In this document: positions 9,161-18,900 of the stretch, in pieces
Layout of the letters: the number at the start of each line of letters is the position of its first letter
How positions within the stretch are numbered: the stretch's first letter is position 1
Origin: Geoalkalibacter halelectricus
GTDB lineage: Bacteria > Desulfobacterota > Desulfuromonadia > Desulfuromonadales > Geoalkalibacteraceae
Length of the DNA stretch: 64,000 nt
Direction of reading: 5' to 3'
NCBI RefSeq assembly: GCF_025263685.1
Contig: NZ_CP092109.1
Location: 1,551,001-1,615,000 of the forward strand
Notes under the pieces: generated by a model
Database searches by the model: none
The model's input: the letters and a program-made list of their open reading frames with translations, nothing else
What the model was told of the DNA's origin: nothing
Translations under genes and position numbers: made by a program

Positions 9161-9190
9161 AAAAAGGCGCCCCACCAGGGGCGCCTTTTT
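9161..9190. terminator. Bidirectional intrinsic terminator between wrbA and can
   Basis: Perfect 13-bp stem (AAAAAGGCGCCCC, loop ACCA, then GGGGCGCCTTTTT). A-tracts and T-tracts on both sides let it end transcripts from convergent wrbA and the carbonic anhydrase gene. Confidence 0.9.
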
Positions 9191-9216
9191 GCATATAGCA
9201 CGTTTTCATCAGGGAC

Positions 9217-9861
9217 TCAGCAGCAATCGCCGTCGCCCATGCGATAAATGACCGGCATCTGGCCGGAACCATCGACGCTGACCCCCAGATCCTTGAGCAG
9301 GCCGTCGGCAATGGAATAGATCCAGCCGTGAATATTCAGCTTATCGCCGCGCGCCCAGGCGTTTTGCACGATGGTGCTGTGGGCGACGTTGGCGACCTGC
9401 TGAATGACGTTGATTTCGCACAGCCGGTCAATACGCTCCTGCTCGTCGGCAATTTCCTCCAGGCGCCGGCGATGCAGGGTGTAGACGTCCTTGATGTGGC
9501 GCAACCAGTTGTCGATCAGTCCGAACTGGCTGCCGCCCAGGGCGGTCTTGACGCCGCCGCAGCCGTAATGACCGCAGATGATAATGTGCTCGACCTTGAG
9601 CACTTCGACCGCATACTGGATGACGGAGAGACAGTTGAAATCGGTGTGCACCACCACGTTGGCCACGTTGCGGTGCACGAACAGTTCGCCGGAATCCAAA
9701 CCGACGATTTCGTTGGCCGGGACGCGGCTGTCCGAGCAACCGATCCACAGGTACTTTGGCGCTTGTTGGCGGCTGAGCCGGGCGAAGAAATCCGGATCAA
9801 GGCGGGTGCGGCCCGCGGCCCATTCACGGTTCTTGTCAAACAAATCTTGAAGTTTTTCCAC
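9217..9861 (-). CDS. can: Beta-carbonic anhydrase
   Basis: Zinc enzyme interconverting CO2 and bicarbonate in the cytosol, 214 aa. The zinc ligands and catalytic dyad are visible: CSDSRVPA (Cys, Asp, Arg) near residue 42 and HYGCGGV (His, Cys) near 98-101. The N-terminus (LQDLFDKNREWA) matches the E. coli Can type. The start is GTG at 9861, preceded by a GGAAAGGAC site. It is monocistronic and converges on wrbA. Bicarbonate would feed carboxylations; PurE/PurK in the next genes also handle CO2/bicarbonate chemistry, though the strands differ. Confidence 0.93.
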   Translation of the reverse strand: MEKLQDLFDKNREWAAGRTRLDPDFFARLSRQQAPKYLWIGCSDSRVPANEIVGLDSGELFVHRNVANVVVHTDFNCLSVIQYAVEVLKVEHIIICGHYGCGGVKTALGGSQFGLIDNWLRHIKDVYTLHRRRLEEIADEQERIDRLCEINVIQQVANVAHSTIVQNAWARGDKLNIHGWIYSIADGLLKDLGVSVDGSGQMPVIYRMGDGDCC

Positions 9862-10092
9862 TTGGGTGTCCTTTCCGATTCAAAAAAGGTATACGCCAAA
9901 AATGGCAACCAACCGTCCTCCGACCCTGCTCGGCAATTGCTTCCGCGTTCTGAAAATGGTAAAAGGTGAGTTTTGGGCTTTTCTCCCGGTGCCAGTTTAT
10001 AGGGGCCGGTGTTTATCGTCTTGCGCGCAAAATACTATATAAAGGCTCGAGAAAAGCAAAGTCAAAGAAAAAGGGAGACGATCATATTTACC

Positions 10093-11286
10093 ATGGCAGA
10101 CACCAACCAGACGACGCCCTCACGCGTGACCAGCCGCCATCCCTACCCGCTCATGCGCGTGGGCATCATCGGCGGCGGCCAATTGGCCAAGATGCTGGCC
10201 CTTGAGGCGAGCAAGCTCGGCTTTTCCATCGCCGTTCTCGACCCCGCCCCCGACGCCCCCGCCGGCCGCCTCGCCGAGCGGCAGGTGACCGGCGGCTATT
10301 TTGATGCCGCGAAATTACAGGAGCTGGTCGAGGGTTGCCAAGTGACGACCTACGACATCGAGCACATCGACGCCAGCGAGATGCGCCGCTTGGAGTTGGC
10401 CGGTCACACCATTCATCCCTCGCCCGGCATCCTCGAGATCATTCAGGACAAGCTGCACCAGAAACTGGTGTTCGAGCAAGCCGGCCTGCCCGTGCCGCGC
10501 TTTGCGCGCATGGACAAACCCGATCTCGCCCTCATGGAGACGTTTGGCTTTCCCCTGGTACAGAAGGCGCGCCGCGGCGGCTATGACGGCAAGGGCGTCT
10601 TCGTCCTGCGCAATGCCGAGGAAGCCAAGCAGGCCTTCGCGGGCGAGTCCATGCTGGAGAGCATGGTCGAGATCGACAAGGAACTCGCGGTGATGGTGGC
10701 CTGCGGCGCCGGCGGCGAGGTGCGTTGTTACCCGGTGGTCGAGATGCTCTTCGACAACCGCTCCAACCTGCTGGATCTGCTTCTGGCACCCGCGCGCATC
10801 ACCCCCGAGCAGACCGCGCGCGCTCAGGATCTGGCCGTTCAGGCCGCGCGTGCCTTCGAGGGCCTGCGCGGGGTGTTCGGGGTGGAAATGTTTCTGACCA
10901 AATCGGGCGAGATCCTCATCAACGAGGTGGCGCCCCGCCCCCACAATTCGGGCCACTACACCATCGAGGCCTGCGTCACCAGCCAGTATGAACAGCACCT
11001 GCGAGCCATCAGCGGTCTGCCCCTGGGCTCGACGGAGCTGCTCGTTCCGGCGGTGATGATCAATCTGCTCGGCGCCCCAAACGCCAATGGCCGCCCGTGC
11101 ATTGTCGGTCTTGACGAAGCCATGGCCATCGAAGGTGCTACAATTCATATTTACGGCAAGGAACAGGTGCGGCCCATGCGCAAGATGGGCCACGCGGTCA
11201 TCGTCGACCAGGATGTCGAGCGCGCCCTGGCCAAAGCCGAGAAACTCAAAGCGGTTCTGAAAATCATCGGATCGGAGGACGTATGA
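10093..11286 (+). CDS. purK: N5-carboxyaminoimidazole ribonucleotide synthase PurK
   Basis: ATP-grasp enzyme of purine synthesis that carboxylates AIR with bicarbonate and ATP. The N-terminal domain has the signature [15 protein letters not shown], and the ATP-grasp part has [14 protein letters not shown] and the metal-binding region [17 protein letters not shown]. With ATG 10093 the protein is 397 aa and carries about 20 residues before the usual family start at the later ATG 10153. The ribosome site GGGAG lies about 15 nt before 10093, which is long, so the start is uncertain. The stop overlaps purE by 4 bp (ATGA), indicating translational coupling. Confidence 0.92.
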   Translation: MADTNQTTPSRVTSRHPYPLMRVGIIGGGQLAKMLALEASKLGFSIAVLDPAPDAPAGRLAERQVTGGYFDAAKLQELVEGCQVTTYDIEHIDASEMRRLELAGHTIHPSPGILEIIQDKLHQKLVFEQAGLPVPRFARMDKPDLALMETFGFPLVQKARRGGYDGKGVFVLRNAEEAKQAFAGESMLESMVEIDKELAVMVACGAGGEVRCYPVVEMLFDNRSNLLDLLLAPARITPEQTARAQDLAVQAARAFEGLRGVFGVEMFLTKSGEILINEVAPRPHNSGHYTIEACVTSQYEQHLRAISGLPLGSTELLVPAVMINLLGAPNANGRPCIVGLDEAMAIEGATIHIYGKEQVRPMRKMGHAVIVDQDVERALAKAEKLKAVLKIIGSEDV

Positions 11287-11783
11287 ACAAGCCGGCCGTC
11301 GGCATCATCATGGGCAGCGATTCGGATCTTCCCGTCATGGAGAAAGCCGCGGAAGCGCTGCAAACCCTGGGCATCGCCTACGAGATGACCATTGTCTCGG
11401 CGCACCGCACCCCGCAACGCATGTACGACTATGCGCAAAGCGCCCACGAGCGTGGCCTTGATGTGATCATCGCCGGAGCGGGAGGGGCCGCGCACCTGCC
11501 CGGCATGGTGGCGGCGCTCACCGCCCTGCCGGTCATCGGCGTACCGGTCAACGCCACCCCCCTTCAGGGCTTCGACGCGCTGCTCTCCATCGCGCAGATG
11601 CCCGGCGGAGTGCCGGTGGCCACGGTGGCCATCAACAACGCCTTCAACGCCGGCATGCTTGCCGCGCGCATCCTCGGCACCAAAGACCCCCAGGCGCGCG
11701 AAGCCGTGGCCCGCTACATGGCGGATCAGGAAGCGCGCGTGCTGGAAAAAGCCGCCGCCCTGGAAAAAAGCGCCAAGAACTAA
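11283..11783 (+). CDS. purE: N5-carboxyaminoimidazole ribonucleotide mutase PurE
   Basis: Converts N5-CAIR to CAIR, the step after PurK. At 166 aa it has the normal class I PurE length. The phosphate-binding signature [13 protein letters not shown], the active-site segment [15 protein letters not shown] and [15 protein letters not shown] are all present. Its ATG overlaps the purK stop, so the two subunits of the pathway are coupled. The gene order purK-purE is the reverse of E. coli purEK. Confidence 0.95.
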   Translation: MNKPAVGIIMGSDSDLPVMEKAAEALQTLGIAYEMTIVSAHRTPQRMYDYAQSAHERGLDVIIAGAGGAAHLPGMVAALTALPVIGVPVNATPLQGFDALLSIAQMPGGVPVATVAINNAFNAGMLAARILGTKDPQAREAVARYMADQEARVLEKAAALEKSAKN

Positions 11784-11852
11784 GTGAGTTCAGCCTCTTT
11801 GGGCGCTTGCAGTGATCCCATCCGGAAACCATCGTCTTGAAAGGAATTCTTC

Positions 11853-14804
11853 ATGCCTGAAACACCCCGCGTCGGTGAACGCCTGCACGGTTTCGAAATT
11901 CTCAACGTAACCCCGCTGCGCGAGATCAATATCACCCTCGTCGAATTGCGGCACCTGGTAACGGGTGCGCGCATGGTGCATCTGGCCAATGAGGATCCCA
12001 ACAACCTGTTCGCCGTCGGCCTGCGCACCACGCCCCAGGACTCCACCGGCGTGGCGCACATCCTCGAACACACGGTGCTGTGCGGCTCGCGCCGCTTCCC
12101 GGTGCGCGACCCCTTTTTCTCCATGCTGCGCCGCAGTCTCAACACCTTCATGAACGCCCTCACCTCCAGCGACTGGACACTCTACCCTTTCGCGAGCATG
12201 AACCAGAAGGATTTCTACAACCTCATGGATATCTATCTGGATGCGGTGTTCTTTCCCCGCCTGAGCGAGATGAACTTTCGCCAGGAGGGCCATCGCCTGG
12301 AATTTGCCGATCCGCTGGATTCGAATTCCTCCCTCGAATTCAAGGGCGTGGTGTACAACGAGATGAAAGGGGCCATGGCCGATCCGTCCTCGCTTCTGGG
12401 CCGGCGCCTCAACCGCCACCTGTTTCCGACCCAGACCTATCATCACAACTCCGGCGGCGAACCAGACGAGATTCCCGACCTCACCCACGAAGCCCTGGTG
12501 GATTTCCACCGTCACTACTATCATCCGAGCAACGCCTGGTTTTTCACCTACGGCAACCTGCCCCTGGAGCAACACCTTGAAATGATTGAGGAGCGCGCCC
12601 TGGCGCACTTCGAGGCACGCTCCCTTGCTTCCGAGGTGCTCCCCGAGCAGCGTTTCGAAGAACCGCGCCGGGTGACCGAAACCTTTCCCGTCGCCGCCGA
12701 CGAACCCCTGACCCAGCGCTCCATGGTGCAGGTCGCCTGGCTGACCTGCGACATCGCGGACGGTTTTGAGCGTCTGGCCCTGGACCTGCTCTCGATTTTA
12801 CTGCTCGGCAATCCGGCAGCGCCCCTGTACAAGGCGCTGCTCGATTCACGCCTGGGGTCCAACCTGGCTCCGGGGTCGGGATATCACGACGACTACCGCA
12901 CCACCCTGTTCGCCGCGGGCTTGCAGGGCACCGATCCCGAGCACGCCGAGGCCATCGAGAAGGTGGTCCTTGAGACCCTGGAGGAGGTGGCGCGCCGGGG
13001 CTTCTCCCGTGAGCGCATCGAGGGAGTTATTCATCGCTTCGAGTTCGGCCATCGCGAAGTCACCGGCGACAGCTATCCTTATGCCCTGATGCTGTGCATG
13101 CGCCTGCTGGGCCCGTGGATGCACTGCGGCGACGCGGTCTCGGCCCTGCGGATTTCCACCCATCTGGAGCGATTGCGCAAGGAACTCGAGGCCGGCCCCT
13201 TCTTTGAAAACCTCATCCGTCGCCAGTTGCTCGACAACCCGCATCGGGTCACCCTGACCCTGCGCCCCGATCCCGAACAGAAGCGCCGCGAGGAGCAGCA
13301 GACCGCCGAACGCCTGGCGGCGATCCAGGCGACCCTGACGGCGCAGGACCGCCAGCGCCTGGTGGAAGAGGCACGGCTCCTCAAGGAAGTGCAGGAGGCC
13401 GAGGAGGACCTCTCCTGCCTGCCGTCCCTGGAACTCTCGGACATCCCCGCCGAGGAGCCGGCCGTGCCCTCCACCAGCAGCACGGAAAGCGGTCTATGCG
13501 TCCAGTGGTTCGCGCAGCCGACCAACGGCATCGGCTACTTCATCGCCCATCTCGACGCCTCGGCTCTCGATCCGGAGCACCAGCCCTATCTGCCCCTGTT
13601 CTGCTCGCTGCTCACCCAGATCGGCGCCGCCGGTCTGAACTACATGGAGATGGCCGAACGCATCGAAGCGGGAACCGGCGGCATCGCGGCATCGACAGAG
13701 ATCCTGGAAGATCCGCGCGACACCAGCCGCTTTCAGGCGCTGGTTCAGATCCGCGGCAAGGCCCTGGTGCGCAATCAGGACAAGCTCTTCGGCATCCTGA
13801 GCGATATTTTCGCCGCTCCGGACTTCAGCGATCGCGACCGTCTGCGCACGGTGCTCGGCCAGATCAAGACCACCCTGGAAAACTCCATTCCGTCTTCCGG
13901 CCACAGCTATGCCGCCCGCGCCGCCGCCGCGCGCCTGAGCCCGGCAGCTCGCCTGCGCGAAACCTGGTCGGGGCTTGAACTGATCGGCCTGACGAAAAAA
14001 ACCGCCGAACTCAAGGATGAGGCCCTGGATGAATTCGCCGGGCGCATGCAGGCCATTGCCGCCGCGCTGCTGCGCCGCAACCAGCTCAGTTGCGCCCTGG
14101 TCGCCGAGGAGCGCGACTTCGAAAAAATCCGCCCGGCCCTCAACACCTTTCTTGCCGGCCTGGCGCCCCAAGCCACCGAGCCGGTCGCGCCTCCGACCTT
14201 CAACCCGCAACCGGTCCGCCTGGGCTGGATCGCTTCGGTGCCGGTCTCCTTCGTCACCCGGGTGTTTCCCACCGTCCCCTTCACCCACGCCGACAGCGGC
14301 GGTTTGCTGGTTCTGGCCAAGTTGCTGCGCGCCAGCTACCTGCACCGTGAAATTCGTGAAAAGGGCGGCGCCTACGGCGGAATGTCCTCGGCCAATCCGG
14401 AAACCGGTCTGATGTCGCTGCTCTCCTACCGCGACCCCCATCTGGTGCGCACCTTGCGCGTCTACGACGAAGCGGCGCACTGGGCGGCCGCGGGGCGCTT
14501 CAGCGATCAGGAGATCAAGGAGGCGATCCTTGCAGTCTTCTCCGAGTTGGACAGACCCCTCTCTCCGGGTGGACGCGGGTACCGCGAATTTGCCAACACC
14601 CGCCAGGGCCTGACCCTGGAGATGCGTCAGGATTTGCGCCACAAGGTGCTGGCCACCGACCGCACCGCTTTACAGCGCCTGGCCCAGACCTACCTGGTCG
14701 AGGGCCGCGCGCGCAGTGCCGTCTCGGTACTCGCGGGAGAGGATCTGTTGCGCAAGGCCAATGCCGAATTGGGTGGGGAAGGTCTGGAAATCCGCAAGAT
14801 CTGA
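11853..14804 (+). CDS. M16C-family zinc metallopeptidase (PreP/CYM1-like)
   Basis: Large inverzincin-type peptidase of 983 aa, the size of the M16C group that degrades oligopeptides, including presequences in organelles. The inverted zinc motif HILEH is at residues 69-73, and a further family glutamate lies in VVYNEMKGAM. A second M16-like half begins near residue 540 without a zinc motif, as in the family. No signal peptide is visible, so it probably acts in the cytosol. ATG 11853 has an AAGGAA site 8 nt upstream. The gene lies 69 bp after purE but need not be in its operon. Confidence 0.9.
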   Translation: MPETPRVGERLHGFEILNVTPLREINITLVELRHLVTGARMVHLANEDPNNLFAVGLRTTPQDSTGVAHILEHTVLCGSRRFPVRDPFFSMLRRSLNTFMNALTSSDWTLYPFASMNQKDFYNLMDIYLDAVFFPRLSEMNFRQEGHRLEFADPLDSNSSLEFKGVVYNEMKGAMADPSSLLGRRLNRHLFPTQTYHHNSGGEPDEIPDLTHEALVDFHRHYYHPSNAWFFTYGNLPLEQHLEMIEERALAHFEARSLASEVLPEQRFEEPRRVTETFPVAADEPLTQRSMVQVAWLTCDIADGFERLALDLLSILLLGNPAAPLYKALLDSRLGSNLAPGSGYHDDYRTTLFAAGLQGTDPEHAEAIEKVVLETLEEVARRGFSRERIEGVIHRFEFGHREVTGDSYPYALMLCMRLLGPWMHCGDAVSALRISTHLERLRKELEAGPFFENLIRRQLLDNPHRVTLTLRPDPEQKRREEQQTAERLAAIQATLTAQDRQRLVEEARLLKEVQEAEEDLSCLPSLELSDIPAEEPAVPSTSSTESGLCVQWFAQPTNGIGYFIAHLDASALDPEHQPYLPLFCSLLTQIGAAGLNYMEMAERIEAGTGGIAASTEILEDPRDTSRFQALVQIRGKALVRNQDKLFGILSDIFAAPDFSDRDRLRTVLGQIKTTLENSIPSSGHSYAARAAAARLSPAARLRETWSGLELIGLTKKTAELKDEALDEFAGRMQAIAAALLRRNQLSCALVAEERDFEKIRPALNTFLAGLAPQATEPVAPPTFNPQPVRLGWIASVPVSFVTRVFPTVPFTHADSGGLLVLAKLLRASYLHREIREKGGAYGGMSSANPETGLMSLLSYRDPHLVRTLRVYDEAAHWAAAGRFSDQEIKEAILAVFSELDRPLSPGGRGYREFANTRQGLTLEMRQDLRHKVLATDRTALQRLAQTYLVEGRARSAVSVLAGEDLLRKANAELGGEGLEIRKI

Positions 14805-14819
14805 GGGATGGGTGGCCCA

Positions 14820-14840
14820 GGGCGAGGCAGCGCCTCGCCC
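14820..14840. terminator. GC-rich hairpin between convergent genes
   Basis: Perfect 9-bp stem GGGCGAGGC, loop AGC, GCCTCGCCC, exactly filling the space between the stops of the M16C gene and hrpB. There is no T-tract on either strand, so termination is plausible but not proven. Confidence 0.4.
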
Positions 14841-17363
14841 CTACGAATCGGTCTTGCGTTTGGTGAAACGGGTGGCTGTGGCCTTCCAGGGATCGTCGGG
14901 CCAGGGGTGCTTGGGGTAGCGTCCGGCAAGCTCTTTTTTGACTTCCGGATAGACATTGTCCCAAAAACTGCGCAGATCCTGAGTCACGGCCAGGGGCCGG
15001 CGGGCCGGGGAGAGCAGGTGAATGAGGACCGGCACCCGCCCGTCGACCAGCCGCGGCGTTTCGGCCAGCCCGAAGAGTTCCTGAAGTTTGACCGCCAGCA
15101 CCGGCGGCCCCTCGCTGGAGTAATCCAGCCGAATTCGCGAGCCGCTGGGAACCTCGATGTGTGTCGGCGCCAAGCGGTTCAGCCGTTGCAGCCTCGGCCA
15201 GTCAAGCAGGCTTTCCAGGGCCGGCCGCGGATCCAGACGCGCCAAATCGGCACGGTCGCGGGCGTCTTGGAGAAACGGGCCCAACCAGGTTTCCAGGCCC
15301 TCCAACAGGGCCAGGTCCGAGAGATTCGGCCAATCACCCTCGGCGTCCTCGCGCGCCACGAATCTCACCCGGGCGCGAAAGTCTCGCCCCTGCGCCGTCC
15401 AACCCAGAGCCTCCAGGCCCAGCCGGCGCAATCCCACCAACAAAGCCGCCGCCTGCTCCTCGGGCTCGGGCGCAACCTGGCGCTCGCGCAACTCCAACGC
15501 TCCCAGGGCCAAAAACTCCCGGGCAACGACCCGCTCCTCACGCTCATCCCAGCGCACCTCACGGCGCCAGAACAAACGCTCGGCGAACTCTTCCTCAATG
15601 AGGTCGCGCGTCAAGCGGCTGGCCAGACGAATTTCCCCTTCACCGCCCCCTACGCCCAGCACCTCGACGGCCACCAGAAAGGGCGGCGTTTGCACGGCTG
15701 AATGGCGTGACAGGCGCGCCCCGCGGCCGTTGGCCAGCAGGTACCGATCCGAGTCCGGCCGGCGTTGCTGCGCCACTCGGTCGGGATAGGCGGCCGCCAG
15801 CAACCGCCCCAGCACATCGACGGACAGAGCCGCCCCGTCCTGCCCGCCGCCGAGCCGCCGGTGCCAATGGCGCGCCGCGCGCGCGGCGTGACGAAGAGCC
15901 GCGCCCTGGGCTGCCTCCCGCGAATTGCCGCGCCCGTTTCGGCGCAGAACCTCAAGGCGCGCGATGAAATCCGAATCGCACGCCTGGACAGCCTCACCCA
16001 TCCCGCGCAACACATCGCGTTCAGCGAGCAGCGCGGCCAGTTCGCAGCCTAGCCGCGCAGCCCCCAGGGAGCGCCCCCGCAGCATGAGATTGGCCAGGCG
16101 CGGATGAGCACCCAGGTCGCCCAGGGCACGGCCGTGGGCGGTGATTCGATCGGCCCGGTCCAAGGCGCCGAGTTCACGCAGCAAATCGCGCGCCCCCGCC
16201 AAGGCACCGGCCGGAGGCGGATCAAGCCAGCACAGTTCAGCCGGATCGCCGACTCCCCAGCGCGCCAATTCCAGGGCCAGTTGGGCCAAATCCGCCTGGC
16301 GGATTTCCGGCGGGGTGAAAGGCAGCAAGCCGCCCTGCGTCGCAGGACTCCACAGGCGATAGCACACCCCCGGCCCCAGGCGCCCGGCGCGCCCCGCCCG
16401 CTGATCGGCCGAGGCCGCGGATACCCGCACCGTTTCCAGGCGCGTCAGCCCGGCGGCCGGGTCGAAGCGTGTCTGACGCGCCAACCCGCTATCGACCACC
16501 ACGCGTACCCCTTCAATGGTCAGGCTGGTTTCGGCGATATTGGTGGCCAACACCACCTTGCGCCGCGCTCCGGGCAAAATGGCACGCTCCTGATCGGCGA
16601 AGGGCATATCGCCGTACAGGGGACAAAGCTCTACCCTGCCCGGCGGCAGGGATTGCGCCAGCATGTCACGGCAACGGCGGATCTCGCCCGCGCCGGGCAA
16701 AAAGACCAAAATATCGCCCGTGGTTTGCTCCAGGGCGCGGCCAACGGCGCGCGCCGTATACTCCGCGACGGATCCTTGGGGGTTGTGGTTCAGATAGCGA
16801 ATATCGAGAGGATGACTGCGCCCGGCGCTGGTGATGAGCGGGGCCTGACCCAGCAAGTGGCTCACCGGCTGGGCATCCAGAGTCGCCGACATAACCAACA
16901 GGCGCAGATCCTCGCGCAAACCCTGCTGCGCATCGCGACACAACGCCAGGGCCAGATCCGAGTGCAGATTGCGCTCATGGAATTCATCGAAGATGACCAG
17001 TCCCACCCCCTCCAGGGAGGGGTCGGATTGCAGACGTCGCGTGAGAATGCCCTCGGTCACCACCTCGATGCGGGTGCGCGGCGAAACACGGCGCTCGAAG
17101 CGAATGGCGTAGCCGACCGTCTCGCCGACCTCCTCGCCCAGGAGCGCGGCCATGTAGCGCGCCGCGTTACTGGCCGCCAGGCGCCGGGGTTCAAGCATCA
17201 GGATGCCGCGCCCCGCCAGCCAGGACTCGTCAAGCAGCGCCAAGGGCACCCGCGTGGTCTTGCCCGCCCCGGGCGCGGCCTGCAGTACGGCGGCATCCTG
17301 ATCGCCAAGGGCCTGGCGCAGGTGCGGCAGAACCGCGTCGATGGGCAAGAGATTTTTTTCCAT
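14841..17363 (-). CDS. hrpB: DEAH-type ATP-dependent helicase HrpB
   Basis: RNA/DNA helicase of the DEAH/RHA group, 840 aa. Motif I is APGAGKTTRVP near residue 31, motif II is FDEFHERNLHSDLALAL (DEFH), motif III SATLD, motif V TNIAETSLTIEGV and motif VI QRAGRAGR. The helicase-associated HA2 and C-terminal HrpB domain follow. Bacterial HrpB is widespread with no settled role. ATG 17363 lacks a strong ribosome site. The 3' end meets the M16C gene across a 21-bp hairpin. Confidence 0.93.
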   Translation of the reverse strand: MEKNLLPIDAVLPHLRQALGDQDAAVLQAAPGAGKTTRVPLALLDESWLAGRGILMLEPRRLAASNAARYMAALLGEEVGETVGYAIRFERRVSPRTRIEVVTEGILTRRLQSDPSLEGVGLVIFDEFHERNLHSDLALALCRDAQQGLREDLRLLVMSATLDAQPVSHLLGQAPLITSAGRSHPLDIRYLNHNPQGSVAEYTARAVGRALEQTTGDILVFLPGAGEIRRCRDMLAQSLPPGRVELCPLYGDMPFADQERAILPGARRKVVLATNIAETSLTIEGVRVVVDSGLARQTRFDPAAGLTRLETVRVSAASADQRAGRAGRLGPGVCYRLWSPATQGGLLPFTPPEIRQADLAQLALELARWGVGDPAELCWLDPPPAGALAGARDLLRELGALDRADRITAHGRALGDLGAHPRLANLMLRGRSLGAARLGCELAALLAERDVLRGMGEAVQACDSDFIARLEVLRRNGRGNSREAAQGAALRHAARAARHWHRRLGGGQDGAALSVDVLGRLLAAAYPDRVAQQRRPDSDRYLLANGRGARLSRHSAVQTPPFLVAVEVLGVGGGEGEIRLASRLTRDLIEEEFAERLFWRREVRWDEREERVVAREFLALGALELRERQVAPEPEEQAAALLVGLRRLGLEALGWTAQGRDFRARVRFVAREDAEGDWPNLSDLALLEGLETWLGPFLQDARDRADLARLDPRPALESLLDWPRLQRLNRLAPTHIEVPSGSRIRLDYSSEGPPVLAVKLQELFGLAETPRLVDGRVPVLIHLLSPARRPLAVTQDLRSFWDNVYPEVKKELAGRYPKHPWPDDPWKATATRFTKRKTDS

Positions 17364-17388
17364 AAGCGGTGCCGACCGGGTAAACTTA

Positions 17389-17413
17389 AACCTGAATCCG
17401 TGAGATCCAGGTT
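17389..17413. other. Hairpin in the divergent hrpB promoter region
   Basis: AACCTGAAT and ATCCAGGTT pair with one mismatch around a 7-nt loop. It lies between divergent hrpB and the exported protein gene, so it may be an operator or simply leader structure. A GGGG-TCGCAGT-CCCC palindrome follows at 17434-17448; it resembles the inner core of the repeats at 5675 and 59030 but lacks their outer arms. Confidence 0.35.
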
Positions 17414-17448
17414 AATGCGTAACTGTGCAACAGGGGGTCGCAGTCCCC

Positions 17449-18900
17449 ATGACAAGGGGTACTTTTCGCCGCCCCGAAATTCAGATTCAGGTGGAGATCA
17501 ATATCGCAGCCAAGCGCTTGACCGATAAATCATTTGCAGAGCCGCTTCCGGCGCTCAACCGCCAACCGCGGCTATTGCCCGCCGCAACTTTTACGCTACT
17601 CATCGGGCTACTGAGCCTGGCGGCGTGGTTTCTGCTCGACGGCCCGTGCCGCACCGCTCACGCCCAGGAGCAGCCCCTGGCTGCCTATGCCATCGAAAAC
17701 CCGACGGCCGAGGGTCCGCTGATGCCCTGGGGCCTGGGGCCGCTGGCGGTCTGGGGCAGCCGCTCGGCCCTGCCCTATCATGACGGTCGGGGGCAGGACT
17801 GGCTCTATATTCAGGATCGTACGGGCTGGGAGCTTCATCTGCGGATTCCGGGCGAGTTGAGCCCCAATGATCGCTCCCACGCCGGTTATGCCTTTGCCAC
17901 CCCCAACGACTTCTGGCTGTGGTCCGGGGTATTGGGACGCGCAGCCCTGCGCCACTATCGGCTCAACACCCAGGGCGCGCGGATTGAGAGCCTGACCCTG
18001 GTCCGCGAAACCGCCCAGGGCGATCAAAACACCCGGCCGGCCGGTCTCATCTCCTTGGCCAATGGCGCCCTGGTCGGAGCCTGGCATCAGTTCACCTACC
18101 ACGAGGACCGCCATCTGGAAATCGGCTTTCTCTACCGCAGCCCCGACGGCCGGGTGTCGACCCTGGGTCCCTTGCGGGTTCCAGGGCGGGCCGGAACCCC
18201 TGTCGCCACCCGCTGGGCACTGGCCCAACACCCCGGCGACGGCAGCATCTGGGCTTTCTTGAAACGCGACAGCTACCGCGAAATCAGTGCGATTCGCCTG
18301 GTGGAGGACGGGGGACGGTTGCGCGTCGAGAGGATCGTGGCGGATTTCATCGATCGGCGCGCGGGGCTGCATACGCCGGAGAGCGAATTTCCCTACCTGG
18401 CGGCGGTCGCGGACCTGCAACGCAAGGTGATTTTGCTTGCCTATCAGAACTCCCGGCAGCAAATCTTCCATGTCGCCGACAGTGAGGGCAATCTGGTGGC
18501 GGGAGTCTGCCCGGAACCCGCCGGCGGCCGACTGGCGCCGCACGCCTTTGCCAAGAGCGCGCAGATAAGCATTGCCGAGATCCACGCCGACGGACGCACC
18601 TCCTTCGTCGACCTGCCCGCCTATACCGAACGGGTGCGCCCCTTTGGCCTGGCGGTCGAAGATGACATCTGGCTGATGTTCGAGGCGGCGACCTGTCGCG
18701 CCCAGGGCCCCGGCGCCGTTTTCACCAATGATGAAATTCTGCTGACCCGCCGCCGCGAATCCTGGCTGGCCCCGCAGCGCATCGGCCGCGCCGAAACGGT
18801 CAATAACACCCTGGCGGCGCATATTTTCTTCAATCCCGAGTGGCCGCAGTTCGTCGTGCGCCTGGCCAACGGGCGCCTGCACACCATCGAGCGGCGCTAA
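17449..18900 (+). CDS. Exported/membrane-anchored protein of unknown function
   Basis: A 483-aa protein I do not recognise. About 45 mostly polar residues precede a hydrophobic segment (ATFTLLIGLLSLAAWFLL), then a possible cleavage region ending TAHAQ. The rest is periplasmic or anchored and is rich in regularly spaced aromatic and Gly/Trp motifs (WGLGPLAVWGS, WLYIQDRTGWELHLRI, FWLWSGVLGR), which suggests a beta-propeller or beta-rich fold. Starts at GTG 17425 or ATG 17449 are both possible; both lie in a palindromic GGGG/CCCC stretch. The last 4 bases overlap the convergent aminotransferase gene. Confidence 0.7.
   Translation: MTRGTFRRPEIQIQVEINIAAKRLTDKSFAEPLPALNRQPRLLPAATFTLLIGLLSLAAWFLLDGPCRTAHAQEQPLAAYAIENPTAEGPLMPWGLGPLAVWGSRSALPYHDGRGQDWLYIQDRTGWELHLRIPGELSPNDRSHAGYAFATPNDFWLWSGVLGRAALRHYRLNTQGARIESLTLVRETAQGDQNTRPAGLISLANGALVGAWHQFTYHEDRHLEIGFLYRSPDGRVSTLGPLRVPGRAGTPVATRWALAQHPGDGSIWAFLKRDSYREISAIRLVEDGGRLRVERIVADFIDRRAGLHTPESEFPYLAAVADLQRKVILLAYQNSRQQIFHVADSEGNLVAGVCPEPAGGRLAPHAFAKSAQISIAEIHADGRTSFVDLPAYTERVRPFGLAVEDDIWLMFEAATCRAQGPGAVFTNDEILLTRRRESWLAPQRIGRAETVNNTLAAHIFFNPEWPQFVVRLANGRLHTIERR

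Noticed and set aside
17421-17456. A third full copy of the dispersed palindrome
   Set aside because: The inner GGGG/CCCC core is present, but the outer TTCA/TGAA arms are not.
16104-17528. A 474-codon plus-strand frame across hrpB
   Set aside because: It overlaps all of the N-terminal helicase motifs on the other strand. No independent support.
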